Below are positions 1 to 7,301 of a stretch of DNA of 17,856 nucleotides, in pieces (the stretch's first letter is position 1; every line of letters begins with the position of its first letter). Source of the stretch: Kiloniellales bacterium (lineage in GTDB: Bacteria; Pseudomonadota; Alphaproteobacteria; Kiloniellales; JAKSDN01); contig JAKSDN010000559.1 in assembly GCA_022360075.1 (NCBI GenBank), positions 1 to 17,856 on the forward strand, written 5' to 3'. The position numbers and the translations under genes are program-made. The notes under the pieces were generated by a model, which was given only the letters and a program-made list of their open reading frames with translations, did no database searches and was not told where the DNA came from.

Positions 1-329
1 ACGCTGTCGTCCTGCACGCGCACGGTCAGCATGCTCTGTCCGGGCTCGCCGCTCATGCGCGCGTCGCTGCCGACCACCGGGCCGTCGATCAGCGGCACGA
101 AAGCAGCGCCGGCGACCTGCACCTCGATGCGAACGCGGTTGAAGGGCTGCGCGAAGACCTCGTCTTCGCTGCTCCAAAGGCCCTGCTCGTCGGCGCCGAT
201 GGGTATGTCGAGCCGGGCCTCCCAGGCCATGTCGACTTCCTGCTCGACCACGATCTGCTCGACCCGATCGGTCTCCTCCTGGGAGGCCGGCCCGTCGTTC
301 AGAAAGAGCCTGTAGCCGATCTCCTGCAT
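1..329 (-). CDS. VgrG/gpD-like CIS spike protein, N-terminal part (partial, leaves window)
   Basis: An open frame of 109 codons starts with ATG at 329 and runs without a stop to base 1, so the C-terminal part is missing. It begins MQEIGYRLFLNDG and contains VEQEVDMAWEARLDIP, then a region that names a baseplate-type beta domain (FNRVRIEVQVAG ... DGPVVG ... LTVRVQDDS). This pattern (short N-terminal strand, a 'values of W, F and V' barrel, then LTVRxxD) is that of Afp8/VgrG/phage late-control D proteins, whose trimer forms the central hub and spike under the tube. Its ATG overlaps the TGA of the upstream LysM-like gene (ATGA), and in Afp/PVC loci the spike gene follows the tube initiator, which supports the call. 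The spike tip, any PAAR region and any C-terminal toxin would lie outside the window. Confidence 0.72.
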   Translation of the reverse strand, partial: MQEIGYRLFLNDGPASQEETDRVEQIVVEQEVDMAWEARLDIPIGADEQGLWSSEDEVFAQPFNRVRIEVQVAGAAFVPLIDGPVVGSDARMSGEPGQSMLTVRVQDDS

Positions 330-601
330 CAGCTTTGCGGTACCTTGATCACCCGGTTGATCTCGGCGACCAGGTCTTTGGCCTCGAGCTCGCTGTTGGC
401 GTCGGCGATGTGCCAGAACTTGGTCGGATCGGCGACGCGGCGCTGCGCCATGATGTCGAGCCGGTCGCCCTGCAGCACCGCCGTCGGCTCGCCCTGGGTC
501 GCCGGCAGGCGGCGCAGCTTGAGCGCCTTGACCGTCGTACCGTCGCGCTGCTTGACCTCGACCTGGGCCAGCTTCGCGTAGCGGGAGTTCTCAAGAAACA
601 T
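329..601 (-). CDS. LysM-like CIS baseplate/tube-associated protein (90 aa)
   Basis: This is a small protein starting MFLENSRYAKL, with a conserved-looking basic segment (VKALKLRRLP) and then a segment VLQGDRLDIMAQRRVADPTKFWHIADAN. The GDRLDIMAxRxxxDPxxFWxIADAN pattern is that of LysM-type or phage tail protein X domains, which sit at the tail hub. In Afp7/PVC7 the tube-initiator domain and a LysM domain are one polypeptide; here they are two consecutive genes, with the tube domain ending at 616. The ATG at 601 has a GGAGAG ribosome site a few bases upstream and follows the preceding stop by 14 bases. The stop overlaps the ATG of the spike gene. Role inferred: join the hub/spike to the first tube ring. 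It is unlikely to bind peptidoglycan, despite the family name. Confidence 0.78.
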   Translation of the reverse strand: MFLENSRYAKLAQVEVKQRDGTTVKALKLRRLPATQGEPTAVLQGDRLDIMAQRRVADPTKFWHIADANSELEAKDLVAEINRVIKVPQS

Positions 602-615
602 CGCGTCTCTCCGGC

Positions 616-1281
616 TTAGAGCGGGACCAGGTCGATGACCTGCTCGGCCGTGTTGGCCAGGTTCAAGATCGCCTGCGCCTCCTTGGCCATGGTCGAGTAC
701 TGGAAGGCGCCTTGGCCGATCGGATCGGTGACGTTCTCGCCCGGCGGCGTCACCGTGAGGCCCAGGCTCACCGTCGCCTTGATCGGGTTGAGCAGGGCGT
801 CGTACTCCGTCTCGTTGATGCTCATCGAATCGATTTGCACCGGCAGCACGCGGGTCAGGCCCCAGATGAAGAGGATGCGCGGCATCGCGACGCGCGGGAT
901 CGGCTGCGTCGGCGGATCGCCACCGCCGCCCAGGCCGAGCGCATCGCCCACGGCGTCGATCGCCGCGCCCAGCAGGCCCAAGAGCTCGCCCGAGGGCTGC
1001 GCCATCTTCTCCAGGGCGGCGAGCTGTGGGCCGATGCCGAAACCGCGCGCGAGCGCTTGGTTGCGATCCAGGAGGTAGGCCGCATCGAACTCGGCGCTGA
1101 GCGAGATCTTCTCGGTCGGCGGCTCGCCGGACTGACCGGTCTCGGTGGCGCCGGCGCCCTCGGGCCGCGGCGGAATCTCGATCGTGCGGCTCATCTTGTC
1201 GGGGTTGATCTGGAAGATCACCACGTTGGGGATCGGCCCGAGAAAGTCGGTTCCATACTCGATCATCGCGCCGCGCAGCAT
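616..1281 (-). CDS. Contractile injection system tube-initiator protein (CIS_tube, Afp7 N-terminal domain-like)
   Basis: The protein of 221 residues starts MLRGAMIEYG and contains PNVVIFQINPDKMSRTIE, the Asn-Pro signature of the CIS tube family. It goes on with a beta-rich segment (KISLSAEFDAAYLLD), a helix (FGIGPQLAALEKMAQ), a Gly-rich linker, and then FIWGLTRVLPVQIDSMSINETEYD followed by LNPIKATVSLGLTV. This order matches Afp7/PVC7-like proteins that form the first tube ring above the spike. The usual C-terminal LysM domain is absent and is encoded by the next gene. The open frame extends upstream to 1353, but that part overlaps the 89-aa gene. The ATG at 1281 has a GGGGAGG ribosome site and lies 4 bases after the upstream stop, so I chose it. 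An ATG at 1266 is a less likely alternative. Confidence 0.85.
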   Translation of the reverse strand: MLRGAMIEYGTDFLGPIPNVVIFQINPDKMSRTIEIPPRPEGAGATETGQSGEPPTEKISLSAEFDAAYLLDRNQALARGFGIGPQLAALEKMAQPSGELLGLLGAAIDAVGDALGLGGGGDPPTQPIPRVAMPRILFIWGLTRVLPVQIDSMSINETEYDALLNPIKATVSLGLTVTPPGENVTDPIGQGAFQYSTMAKEAQAILNLANTAEQVIDLVPL

Positions 1282-1285
1282 GGCC

Positions 1286-1555
1286 TCAGCCTCCCCGCGC
1301 CAGGCCGCGGAGCGAGCGCCCAATCGCGCTGGAGGCGGACGCCGCCACCTCACGCCCCGAGGCCCCTGACGCCAGCTTCACCGGCTCCAGCCTCAGCGCA
1401 TCCATGCGCCGCGTTCGCCCGTAGGGGCCAACGACCCCCGCCAGGTTCTGCTCCAACGCTTGGCGAAGCTCGCCCTCGAGCGCCCGGCCCAGGGCCGGAT
1501 TCACGCCGCGCAGGCGCAGCTCCAGGCGGTCGATATGCAGGCGACCCCTAGCCAC
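1286..1555 (-). CDS. Small conserved-type eCIS protein of unknown function (89 aa)
   Basis: A GTG-initiated frame of 89 codons that overlaps the end of the ATPase gene by 8 bases. The N-terminus reads RLHIDRLELRLRGVNPALG and is followed by helix-forming sequence rich in Leu, Ala and Arg (ALEGELRQALEQNL); the C-terminus is Gly/Ser/Ala/Arg-rich and probably a helix (GREVAASASSAIGRSLRGL). I recognise short proteins with an IxRLxLRLRGVxPAxA motif as regular members of eCIS loci, always next to the ATPase or tube-initiator gene, but I know of no assigned function. Its tight packing between two structural genes (8-base overlap on one side, 4-base gap on the other) argues that it is real. It may be a small baseplate or assembly component. 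No transmembrane segment or Cys is visible. Confidence 0.7.
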   Translation of the reverse strand: MARGRLHIDRLELRLRGVNPALGRALEGELRQALEQNLAGVVGPYGRTRRMDALRLEPVKLASGASGREVAASASSAIGRSLRGLARGG

Positions 1556-3698
1556 GCTTCAAGGCCTCCACCAGCGGCGCGTAGCGGCCGAACTGCTCCA
1601 GGCTCACCGAGCGGTTCATCTTGTCGTACTCGCGCTTCACGGCGATCAGCACCGGCTCCATCGTCAGACGTCGGTCAGCGCACTCGGCGGACTGAAGACA
1701 GGCGTTGAAAATGATCGAGCGGATGTGGCCGCCGGCGAGCGCGAAGCGGGCGGCCAGGAAGTCGAAATCCAACGCAGAGCCGTCCACCGCATCGGGAACC
1801 ATGCCCTGCCAGATCGCCTTGCGCTCGGCTTGCGACGGCATGGGGAACTCGACGATCTCACGCAGCCGGCGCAGGAAGGCCTCGTCGAGGTCCTTGCGCC
1901 GGTTGGTCGCCAGGATCGCCAGGCCCTTGAAGCGCTCCATCCGCTCCAGGAGATAGCTGATCTCGAGGTTGGCGTAGCGGTCGTGCGCGTCCTTGACCTC
2001 GGTGCGCCGACCGAACAGGGAATCGGCCTCGTCGAAGAACAGGATGGTGTCGGCGATATCGGCGCTGTCGAAGAGCTGCTTGAGGTTCTTCTCGGTCTCG
2101 CCGATGTACTTGCTGACCACCTGGCTCAGATCGATGCGGTAGAGCGGCAGGTCGAGCTTCGCCGCCAGGACCTCCGCCGCCATGGTCTTGCCGGTGCCGG
2201 GCGGCCCGGCGAAGAGCACCGACAGACCCGACTCGTTCCAGGCCCGCGCCGTGCCCCAGCCGTAGTGAACCTCGGTGAGCGCGGTCATGGCGCGGTAGAT
2301 CTCCTCGAGCTGGCGCCGTTGCGCTGGCGGCAGGATCAGCTCGTCCTCGGTGAAGCGCGGCGTCACGGGCTGTGCCAGGCCGCCGACATCCAGGGCCATC
2401 TCGGCGCGGCACAAGGTCGTCAGGCTGTCGCCGTCCAGCGCGATACCGCCGGTCTCGGCACGTGAGCAGATCGCGGCAATGGTGCCGCTTTCGAAGCGAT
2501 AGCGCCGCGCGCATTCGGCGATGGCGGGCTCCAGGCGCTCCGCCTGTGCGCCAAGCCGCTCCTGCCAGAGCGCGACGCGCGCGGCGTGATCGAGACTTGG
2601 AACTTCGACCGCCGGGAAGCGCAGATCGCGCGGCAGCGCGGCAAGCTCGGCGCGGTCTTCGATCGACAGGTAGACCGTGATCGGCAGCAGGCGAAAGGCC
2701 GTCACCAGCCCTACAAGGCGTGCGCCCGAGTCCTTTCCCAGAGCCAGGCTCTCCGACCCAAAGAAGAGATCGACGCCGTGCAGCCAAGCCAGCGTGCCCA
2801 CCGCGCGCAAGCGAGCGGGCCTCTCCGAGTCCAACTCCCCGGCACCGATCTGCCGCAATGAACGACCGGCGATGACCGAGAGCGCGAGAGCCGTCTCGGC
2901 AAAGGCCGCGTCGCGCTGCCCGGTCAGTGGAACGAAGCGCGCTTGCCGTTCGGGCGTCGGCCGAAGCTGTTCGGCGATCCTGAGGCTGACCGTATCCAGC
3001 GCCCTCGGCTCGAGCGCCGGATCGAGCGGTGACAGGCGCGCGGGAGGCTCGTCTTCCGGGAGACAGAGCTGCCGCGCCACCAGAGCCGCTACCGAGAGGC
3101 CGGCATCCCATTGGGAAGCGCCCACGTCGCCGTCGGCCTCGAAGGTGAGGATGCCGCTGCGCGTCAAGGGATGCTCGCTATCGTCGAGCCCGAGCAGCGC
3201 CTCCGGCCGGTCCCAGAGCTTCTGGGCGAGGCCGAGACTCGGACGCTGGGCACCGGCCCGGCCCTGACAGCTCGCGATCACCGGCCCGACCGCGTTGTCC
3301 AGCACCGGCAGCAGTGCCAGGGCCAACAGGAAGCAGGCTGGCTCGTCCAGCTCGAGGACTTCGACCAGCCAGGCGAAGGAGCCCCGTTGCGGCGTGGTCA
3401 CTAGCGGTCCGGGTGTCCGGAGCTGCTGGCTCAGATAGCGGGCCGTGACATCGCTTGCGAAGAAGCGCTGCTTGCCGTCGGCATAGCGCGCAAGGTCCAG
3501 GCTCTCGCTGAGCGGATCGATCGGCGATGGCAGGCGGGTGACGTCGCCCGGCGGCTCGCCCTCCTGCTGATGCCAGCGCCAACAGATCTCGCGCCGCAGA
3601 CGCAACGTCGCCTGGCGCAGCCACCAGGCGGCCAAGGGGTCCGCGACCTGGACCTCCGGGGTGAAGCTGACCGCCTCGGCGCGGGCTGCCTGCGTCAT
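1548..3698 (-). CDS. AAA+ ATPase of contractile injection system (Afp15-like)
   Basis: 716 residues starting MTQAARAEAVSF. The N-terminal ~450 residues are a helical, Leu/Arg-rich region of the type that precedes the ATPase core in Afp15-like proteins. The C-terminal AAA+ module carries Walker A GPPGTGKT (residues 498-505), Walker B ILFFDEADS (F555-D556-E557), sensor-1 ILATN and an arginine-finger-like FLRRLREIVEF. Proteins of this family are eCIS markers and are thought to act in assembly or remodelling of the particle in the cytoplasm rather than being part of the mature tail. The frame is open to 4040, but the extension only shadows the cap gene. The ATG at 3698 overlaps that gene's TGA at 3697-3695 (ATGA), so this is the likely start. 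Confidence 0.93.
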   Translation of the reverse strand: MTQAARAEAVSFTPEVQVADPLAAWWLRQATLRLRREICWRWHQQEGEPPGDVTRLPSPIDPLSESLDLARYADGKQRFFASDVTARYLSQQLRTPGPLVTTPQRGSFAWLVEVLELDEPACFLLALALLPVLDNAVGPVIASCQGRAGAQRPSLGLAQKLWDRPEALLGLDDSEHPLTRSGILTFEADGDVGASQWDAGLSVAALVARQLCLPEDEPPARLSPLDPALEPRALDTVSLRIAEQLRPTPERQARFVPLTGQRDAAFAETALALSVIAGRSLRQIGAGELDSERPARLRAVGTLAWLHGVDLFFGSESLALGKDSGARLVGLVTAFRLLPITVYLSIEDRAELAALPRDLRFPAVEVPSLDHAARVALWQERLGAQAERLEPAIAECARRYRFESGTIAAICSRAETGGIALDGDSLTTLCRAEMALDVGGLAQPVTPRFTEDELILPPAQRRQLEEIYRAMTALTEVHYGWGTARAWNESGLSVLFAGPPGTGKTMAAEVLAAKLDLPLYRIDLSQVVSKYIGETEKNLKQLFDSADIADTILFFDEADSLFGRRTEVKDAHDRYANLEISYLLERMERFKGLAILATNRRKDLDEAFLRRLREIVEFPMPSQAERKAIWQGMVPDAVDGSALDFDFLAARFALAGGHIRSIIFNACLQSAECADRRLTMEPVLIAVKREYDKMNRSVSLEQFGRYAPLVEALKRG

Positions 3699-4900
3699 GG
3701 CGCCGCCAACTCGATCTCGGGCGATTGCGCGGCCTGCTGGCCGTTGACCCGGAGGATCACGAAGTAGCTTCCCGGCAAAACGCGGTCGGCCTCGGCGACC
3801 GAGAATTGCAGAGCCGTTTGAAAGGGTGGTCCGGGCGGCCGGACGAAGCTGTCGAAAGAAGCCGCGACCGCGCCGTCGCGGTAGAGCGCGACAATCACGT
3901 CGTCGTCCGCGTTGCCGAGGAGCAGGCCGTCGAGATCGATCGTGCCTTCGAGGTGGATGCCATCGGGCGCCAGGACGAAGCCGCTGGCGATGGCGCCATC
4001 CAGGCGCGGCCGTAAACCGCCGATCAAGAGGTTGCTGCAACGCCGTCGCCCGCTCGTCAGGGTGAGGGCGACGGATACCGGATGATTGCCCGCAGAGATC
4101 ACGTCACCCTCGCCCAGCGAAAGGCTGACCTCCGCGACCAAACGGCCGGCCGGCTGGCCGATCACCGGCAGCTCGGCGGGCCCGAACATGACCGAGAGCC
4201 CTTCCATGCCGAGATCGGTGCCGGTCAGGGTCAAGCTGTCGCCCAGATCCACGCTGCTCGGCACCAGCGAGGTGATGGCGGGCCCCAAGCTCGGCAGGAC
4301 CGGGATCTGGATGCCCGCTTCGCCGATCACGCTGTTGGTTTGGTAGTTGATGCCGACCAGCAGCGAATAGGACGGCGGCTCGAGCGGCACGATCATGATC
4401 GGACGGACCTGAAAGCCGATGGAACAGCGGTAGTGCTCCTCCGAGCCCTGCATGATCTTCGACAGCAGATCGACCGAGGCGTCCTGAAAGGTCAGCTTCA
4501 GCTTGTCCGGAATGGTATCCAGAGCCGCCACGGTGTTGGCATCGAGCCCGTCGAGCGAGAAGAAGTTCAGGTCCTGCAGCGCGCGAATGCCCTCGCCCAG
4601 GATCTCGTGCGCCTCGATGGTATCGCTCTCGCCCGTGGAGTCGAAGGCGGTCATGAGGTAGCGCAGCTCGAGCCAGAGCGGCGGCGGCTGCCCTTCCTCC
4701 AACGAGACGTTGGCGAGATGCCCGTCGAACTGGACCTCGTAGAGGAAGAGGTTGAGACGCGAGACGGTCTGGGCGTCGAGCGGCGGCTCGGGCCGACCCA
4801 CGGTGATGTCGGTGACGACGACCGAGGGCGCGTTCAACAGACGGTCATGCAGCAACTGGGTCACGGCGCCGATCGCTCTGCCTGTGTTTCCCAGGGGCAT
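3695..4900 (-). CDS. CIS tail cap/terminator protein, DUF4255 (Pvc16/Afp16-like) with Ig-like domains
   Basis: A 401-residue protein. Residues 1-190 match the Pvc16 N-terminal domain (DUF4255): RAIGAVTQLLHDRLL, then VTDITVGRPEPP, VSRLNLFLYEVQFDG, PPPLWLELRYLMTAF, HEILGEGIRALQD and YRCSIGFQVRPIMIV. In Afp and PVC this protein caps the distal end of the tube and sheath. Residues ~206-300 (PAITSLVPSSVDLGDSLTLT ... VMFGPAELP) look like an IPT/TIG immunoglobulin-like domain, and ~305-401 like a second Ig-like or carbohydrate-binding-like fold (GTIDLDG, VIVALYRDGAV, LPGSYFVILRVNG). Such extensions are not in the classic 290-residue Afp16, though they occur in other eCIS caps. The ATG at 4900 lies 15 bases after the preceding stop, with a GAGGAG ribosome site; the stop overlaps the ATPase ATG. 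Confidence 0.88.
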   Translation of the reverse strand: MPLGNTGRAIGAVTQLLHDRLLNAPSVVVTDITVGRPEPPLDAQTVSRLNLFLYEVQFDGHLANVSLEEGQPPPLWLELRYLMTAFDSTGESDTIEAHEILGEGIRALQDLNFFSLDGLDANTVAALDTIPDKLKLTFQDASVDLLSKIMQGSEEHYRCSIGFQVRPIMIVPLEPPSYSLLVGINYQTNSVIGEAGIQIPVLPSLGPAITSLVPSSVDLGDSLTLTGTDLGMEGLSVMFGPAELPVIGQPAGRLVAEVSLSLGEGDVISAGNHPVSVALTLTSGRRRCSNLLIGGLRPRLDGAIASGFVLAPDGIHLEGTIDLDGLLLGNADDDVIVALYRDGAVAASFDSFVRPPGPPFQTALQFSVAEADRVLPGSYFVILRVNGQQAAQSPEIELAAP

Positions 4901-4915
4901 GGCGAGGCTCCTCGC

Positions 4916-5890
4916 TCACGCCCGAACGTAGTGACGGCTCAGGCGCGACCGCCGGCTCTCCGCCAGGCGCCCGGGACGGCGCCGCTTGCGTGGCTCCGCC
5001 GGTGGCGCCGCCGGTTCTGCGCTCTCGATCGTGAGCTGGATCGTGCCGATCGAGACCGTCGGGCCTTCGAGCCTGGCGGGCCCGGCCTCCCGCGGCCCGA
5101 ATTCAGGCTCCCGGCCCAAGCTCCCTGGATCCTTCCTTTCGTCGGCTCGGTCATCGTCACGGTGAGGCGCGCTGACGGCGGACCGCACCGTCGAGACTTC
5201 TTCGATTAGGGGTGCCGGCGCTTCGGCCGTCTCGGCGAGGCCTTCGGCGACCCAACGCCTGACCTCCTCCAGGGACCGGAACAGGGGCACGCCCGGATCC
5301 GCTGCGGGAGGCTCAAGCGCCGGCGCGTCACGAGCGGCTGCCTCGTCCGGTGCCGGCTCGATCGGGTCGCGCCGCGGCCTCGGCTCCGGCTCATCCGACG
5401 GCCCTCGATCGCTCGCGGGCTGCGGCAAGCCGGCGGTCGGCCGGTCGATACCTGTCTCCACCGTCGTGGGCGGCGCTGCTTCTTCGTGCACCACGTCCGA
5501 GCCCTCGCCCGCGCGGCTTTCGAACGGCGCCACGGGCTCCGCCCCGCGTGGCTCGCGCGGTTTGCGATCGCCGAGATCGAAGGGTCCAGTCGGTTCCGAG
5601 ACCGCCGGGCGCGACGGACGCTCGGTAACGGTTTCGCCGATGTCCTCGCCCCTTGCCGCTGGCCGACGTTCGGGCGACCGCGGTTCCGCGGGCTTCGCTT
5701 CGGAAGGCGTCGCTTTGTCGCCGACCTGCGTTTTGGTAGGCCCCGTATCCTCGACGATCTCGAAACCGGCAAGATCGGACGCTTCACGCGCGCTTGTTCC
5801 CTCGCTGGACCCTTCGGTCCTGGGCGGCGCAACGGCCTCGCCGCCGACCGAGATCCCACTGTGTCGCAAGAGACCGGCGAAGTAGCTCAT
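4916..5890 (-). CDS. Pro/Glu-rich disordered eCIS protein with conserved-type C-terminal motif (324 aa)
   Basis: The protein starts MSYFAGLLRHSGISVGG, a short amphipathic helix. About 200 residues of low-complexity Pro, Glu, Ala, Arg and Ser follow and should be disordered. There is a short ordered-looking segment near residues 205-225 (PLFRSLEEVRRWVAEGLAE), more disorder, and then VSIGTIQLTIE at ~279-289 followed by a strongly basic tail (RKRRRPGRLAESRRSRLSR). A VSIGxIxLxIE motif near the C-terminus is familiar to me from hypothetical proteins beside DUF4255 genes in eCIS loci; no function is known. The frame extends upstream to 6511, but that part only shadows the preceding gene. The ATG at 5890 overlaps the TGA of that gene (ATGA), which fixes the start. 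The middle is acidic while the tail is basic. Role unknown; a tether, ruler or recruitment factor is possible. Confidence 0.78.
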   Translation of the reverse strand: MSYFAGLLRHSGISVGGEAVAPPRTEGSSEGTSAREASDLAGFEIVEDTGPTKTQVGDKATPSEAKPAEPRSPERRPAARGEDIGETVTERPSRPAVSEPTGPFDLGDRKPREPRGAEPVAPFESRAGEGSDVVHEEAAPPTTVETGIDRPTAGLPQPASDRGPSDEPEPRPRRDPIEPAPDEAAARDAPALEPPAADPGVPLFRSLEEVRRWVAEGLAETAEAPAPLIEEVSTVRSAVSAPHRDDDRADERKDPGSLGREPEFGPREAGPARLEGPTVSIGTIQLTIESAEPAAPPAEPRKRRRPGRLAESRRSRLSRHYVRA

Positions 5891-6735
5891 CACCGCTCTC
5901 CGTCGCGCTCGAGCAAGGCGAGGTATCTTTCGCGCCGCCAGGGCGGCATGGCGACGATTTCCGCTTCGGACCAATGATAGGCGCCGGCCAGGCGATGGAC
6001 CTGTTCCAGAAGCCGCGCCTGGGTGAGGCTCATGCGCGCAAGCGCGAGCTCGGCGAGATCCAGGCGGTGAATCTGCTCGCAGTGGCAGTTCGGGCCCTTC
6101 ACCGTGACGCTGAACTGAACCAGCGGATCGCTGTCCTCGAGCGTCCTTTGGATCTCCTCGACCAGGCCTCGACTGGGCGCGCCCTTCGGGCCTTCGACGA
6201 TCAGGGCCGAGACCATCTCGTCGACCGCCTCGGTCTCGCTGGGATAGCTTCGCCGCAGCCAATCGAGCTGGTCGCGGGCCGTCGGCCTTCGCAGCAGGGC
6301 GCGTTGCCCGCCATGCTCGGCGACCAGCGCCTCCTCGTCCTGCAGATGCACCGAGTCGAGAATGGCGGAGAGCGAAAGCCCGATCTCCATGAGCTCGTCG
6401 CAGCGATCCTGATTGCAGCGCAGCGGCACGGTCAGGCGGTCGTGATCCTCTTCCTCGAGGCCCGAAATCAGCAGCAGGCATTCGATGCGCTTGCCGACAT
6501 CGAGGTCCCAAAGGAAGCCGCGCAGCGGCGAGCGGCCATCGGGCCAGCAGGTGCAGTTCGCAAGCAGGTCGGTGATCAGCTTTGGCTTGGAAGCCTGCTC
6601 GAAGTCGACCTCGAGGTCGTCCGGCGAGGTGCCGAAGCGCCGCAGGCTCAGGTCGCCGAGGCCATAAGCCTCGACGAGACGCCGCGGGACGGCGGGAAAC
6701 GGCACCGCGCCTTGGTATGCCCTTTCGAGTCCCAT
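5890..6735 (-). CDS. T4 gp26/gp51-like baseplate assembly (chaperone) protein with Cys clusters
   Basis: 281 residues, starting MGLERAYQGAVPFPAVPRR. It has an acidic, helical profile with Cys residues at 61 and 63 (NCTCW), 86, 107 and 112 (CNQDRC), and 217 and 219 (NCHC). The C-terminus is LAGAYHWSEAEIVAMPPWRRERYLALLERD; the 'W-E-x-x-I-x-x-M-P-x-x-R-R-x-x-Y-L' ending is typical of small proteins that follow the tube gene in eCIS loci and resemble T4 baseplate-hub assembly proteins gp26/gp51 and tail assembly chaperones. The LxVPLRCNQDRCDEL segment also suits that family. I therefore infer an assembly role, not a place in the mature particle. The paired Cys and His could bind zinc, which is speculation. 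The gene follows the tube gene by 22 bases, with a weak ribosome site. The gp26/gp51 assignment is less certain than its place in the locus. Confidence 0.65.
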   Translation of the reverse strand: MGLERAYQGAVPFPAVPRRLVEAYGLGDLSLRRFGTSPDDLEVDFEQASKPKLITDLLANCTCWPDGRSPLRGFLWDLDVGKRIECLLLISGLEEEDHDRLTVPLRCNQDRCDELMEIGLSLSAILDSVHLQDEEALVAEHGGQRALLRRPTARDQLDWLRRSYPSETEAVDEMVSALIVEGPKGAPSRGLVEEIQRTLEDSDPLVQFSVTVKGPNCHCEQIHRLDLAELALARMSLTQARLLEQVHRLAGAYHWSEAEIVAMPPWRRERYLALLERDGER

Positions 6736-6757
6736 ATCCGTCGATCCGGCGGGTTAC

Positions 6758-7279
6758 TCAGCCGGCGGGAACCGCGGCCGCTTCGTCGGGCTCCTTGGTG
6801 TCGACGTCGCGCGCGAAGCCGAGCAGCTCGAGCTTGATCGATTCGACGGCGATCGCATCCTCGCCGGCATCGAGCGCCGGCAGGGCGGTGAACTCGCTGA
6901 CCCAGCAGCCGTAGAGGAAGTAGCGCAGCGCGACGTGGCCCTTCTCGTTCATCACGGCGAGCTCGATGTCCTTGCGGAAATTCACCAGGTCCATCAGGGC
7001 ATCGCCGCCGTATTGATGCACGAGGTTCGCCCAGGCCTCGAACTCGAGGTCGTGGGTAATGCCGCGCTCCAGCGTGATGCCGTCGTATGTCGTCCGGCCC
7101 GGCGACTTGAGCTCGACGGAGTTGTCGCCGCCCTCGCGGTAGGTGACGACGGCGGTGCTGCGCTTGAGCGCGCTCACCTTGCTCACGCCCAGGACGGTGC
7201 GTCCGTCCCAGATGACGCGGAACTTGTAGGTCTTGTAGGGATCACGCCGATGGGCGTTCACCACGAATCCGGTTGCCAT
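6758..7279 (-). CDS. CIS inner tube protein (T4 gp19-like / Afp1-Afp5-like)
   Basis: A 173-residue protein beginning MATGFVVNAHRRDPYKTYKF, followed by RVIWDGRTVLGVSKVSALKR, then VVTYREGGDNSVELKSPGRT, ITLERGITHDLEFEAWAN, and near the C-terminus AVESIKLELLGFARD. This is the compact beta-barrel family of T4 gp19-like tail tubes (phage tail tube / Hcp-like), which stack as hexamers inside the sheath and carry the cargo. The 'PxxxYKFRVxxDGxxVxGVSKVSxL' start and 'ESIKLELLGF' end are diagnostic. Usual length is about 150-170, so it is complete. It lies 22 bases after the sheath stop, with a ribosome site AGGGAAGAG. Only one tube gene is seen in the window, whereas Afp has two (Afp1 and Afp5). The C-terminal extension DVDTKEPDEAAAVPAG is probably flexible. 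Confidence 0.93.
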   Translation of the reverse strand: MATGFVVNAHRRDPYKTYKFRVIWDGRTVLGVSKVSALKRSTAVVTYREGGDNSVELKSPGRTTYDGITLERGITHDLEFEAWANLVHQYGGDALMDLVNFRKDIELAVMNEKGHVALRYFLYGCWVSEFTALPALDAGEDAIAVESIKLELLGFARDVDTKEPDEAAAVPAG

Positions 7280-7301
7280 CGTTCTCTTCCCTCACTTTGC
7301 C

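Noticed and set aside
712..1551. Plus-strand 279-codon frame and similar long plus-strand frames at 1725-2465, 4082-5209 and 5794-6837
   Set aside because: They lie opposite well-recognised CIS genes; low-complexity Arg/Ala/Gly composition, no motif.
1858..3111. Minus-strand 417-codon frame inside the ATPase gene
   Set aside because: Alternate frame of the ATPase; the Walker A and B motifs are in the other frame.
3699..4040. Upstream extension of the ATPase frame
   Set aside because: Arg-rich sequence overlapping the cap gene, with an ATGA-coupled start at 3698.
5891..6511. Upstream extension of the disordered protein frame
   Set aside because: Overlaps the gp26/gp51-like gene completely; the ATGA-coupled start at 5890 is preferred.
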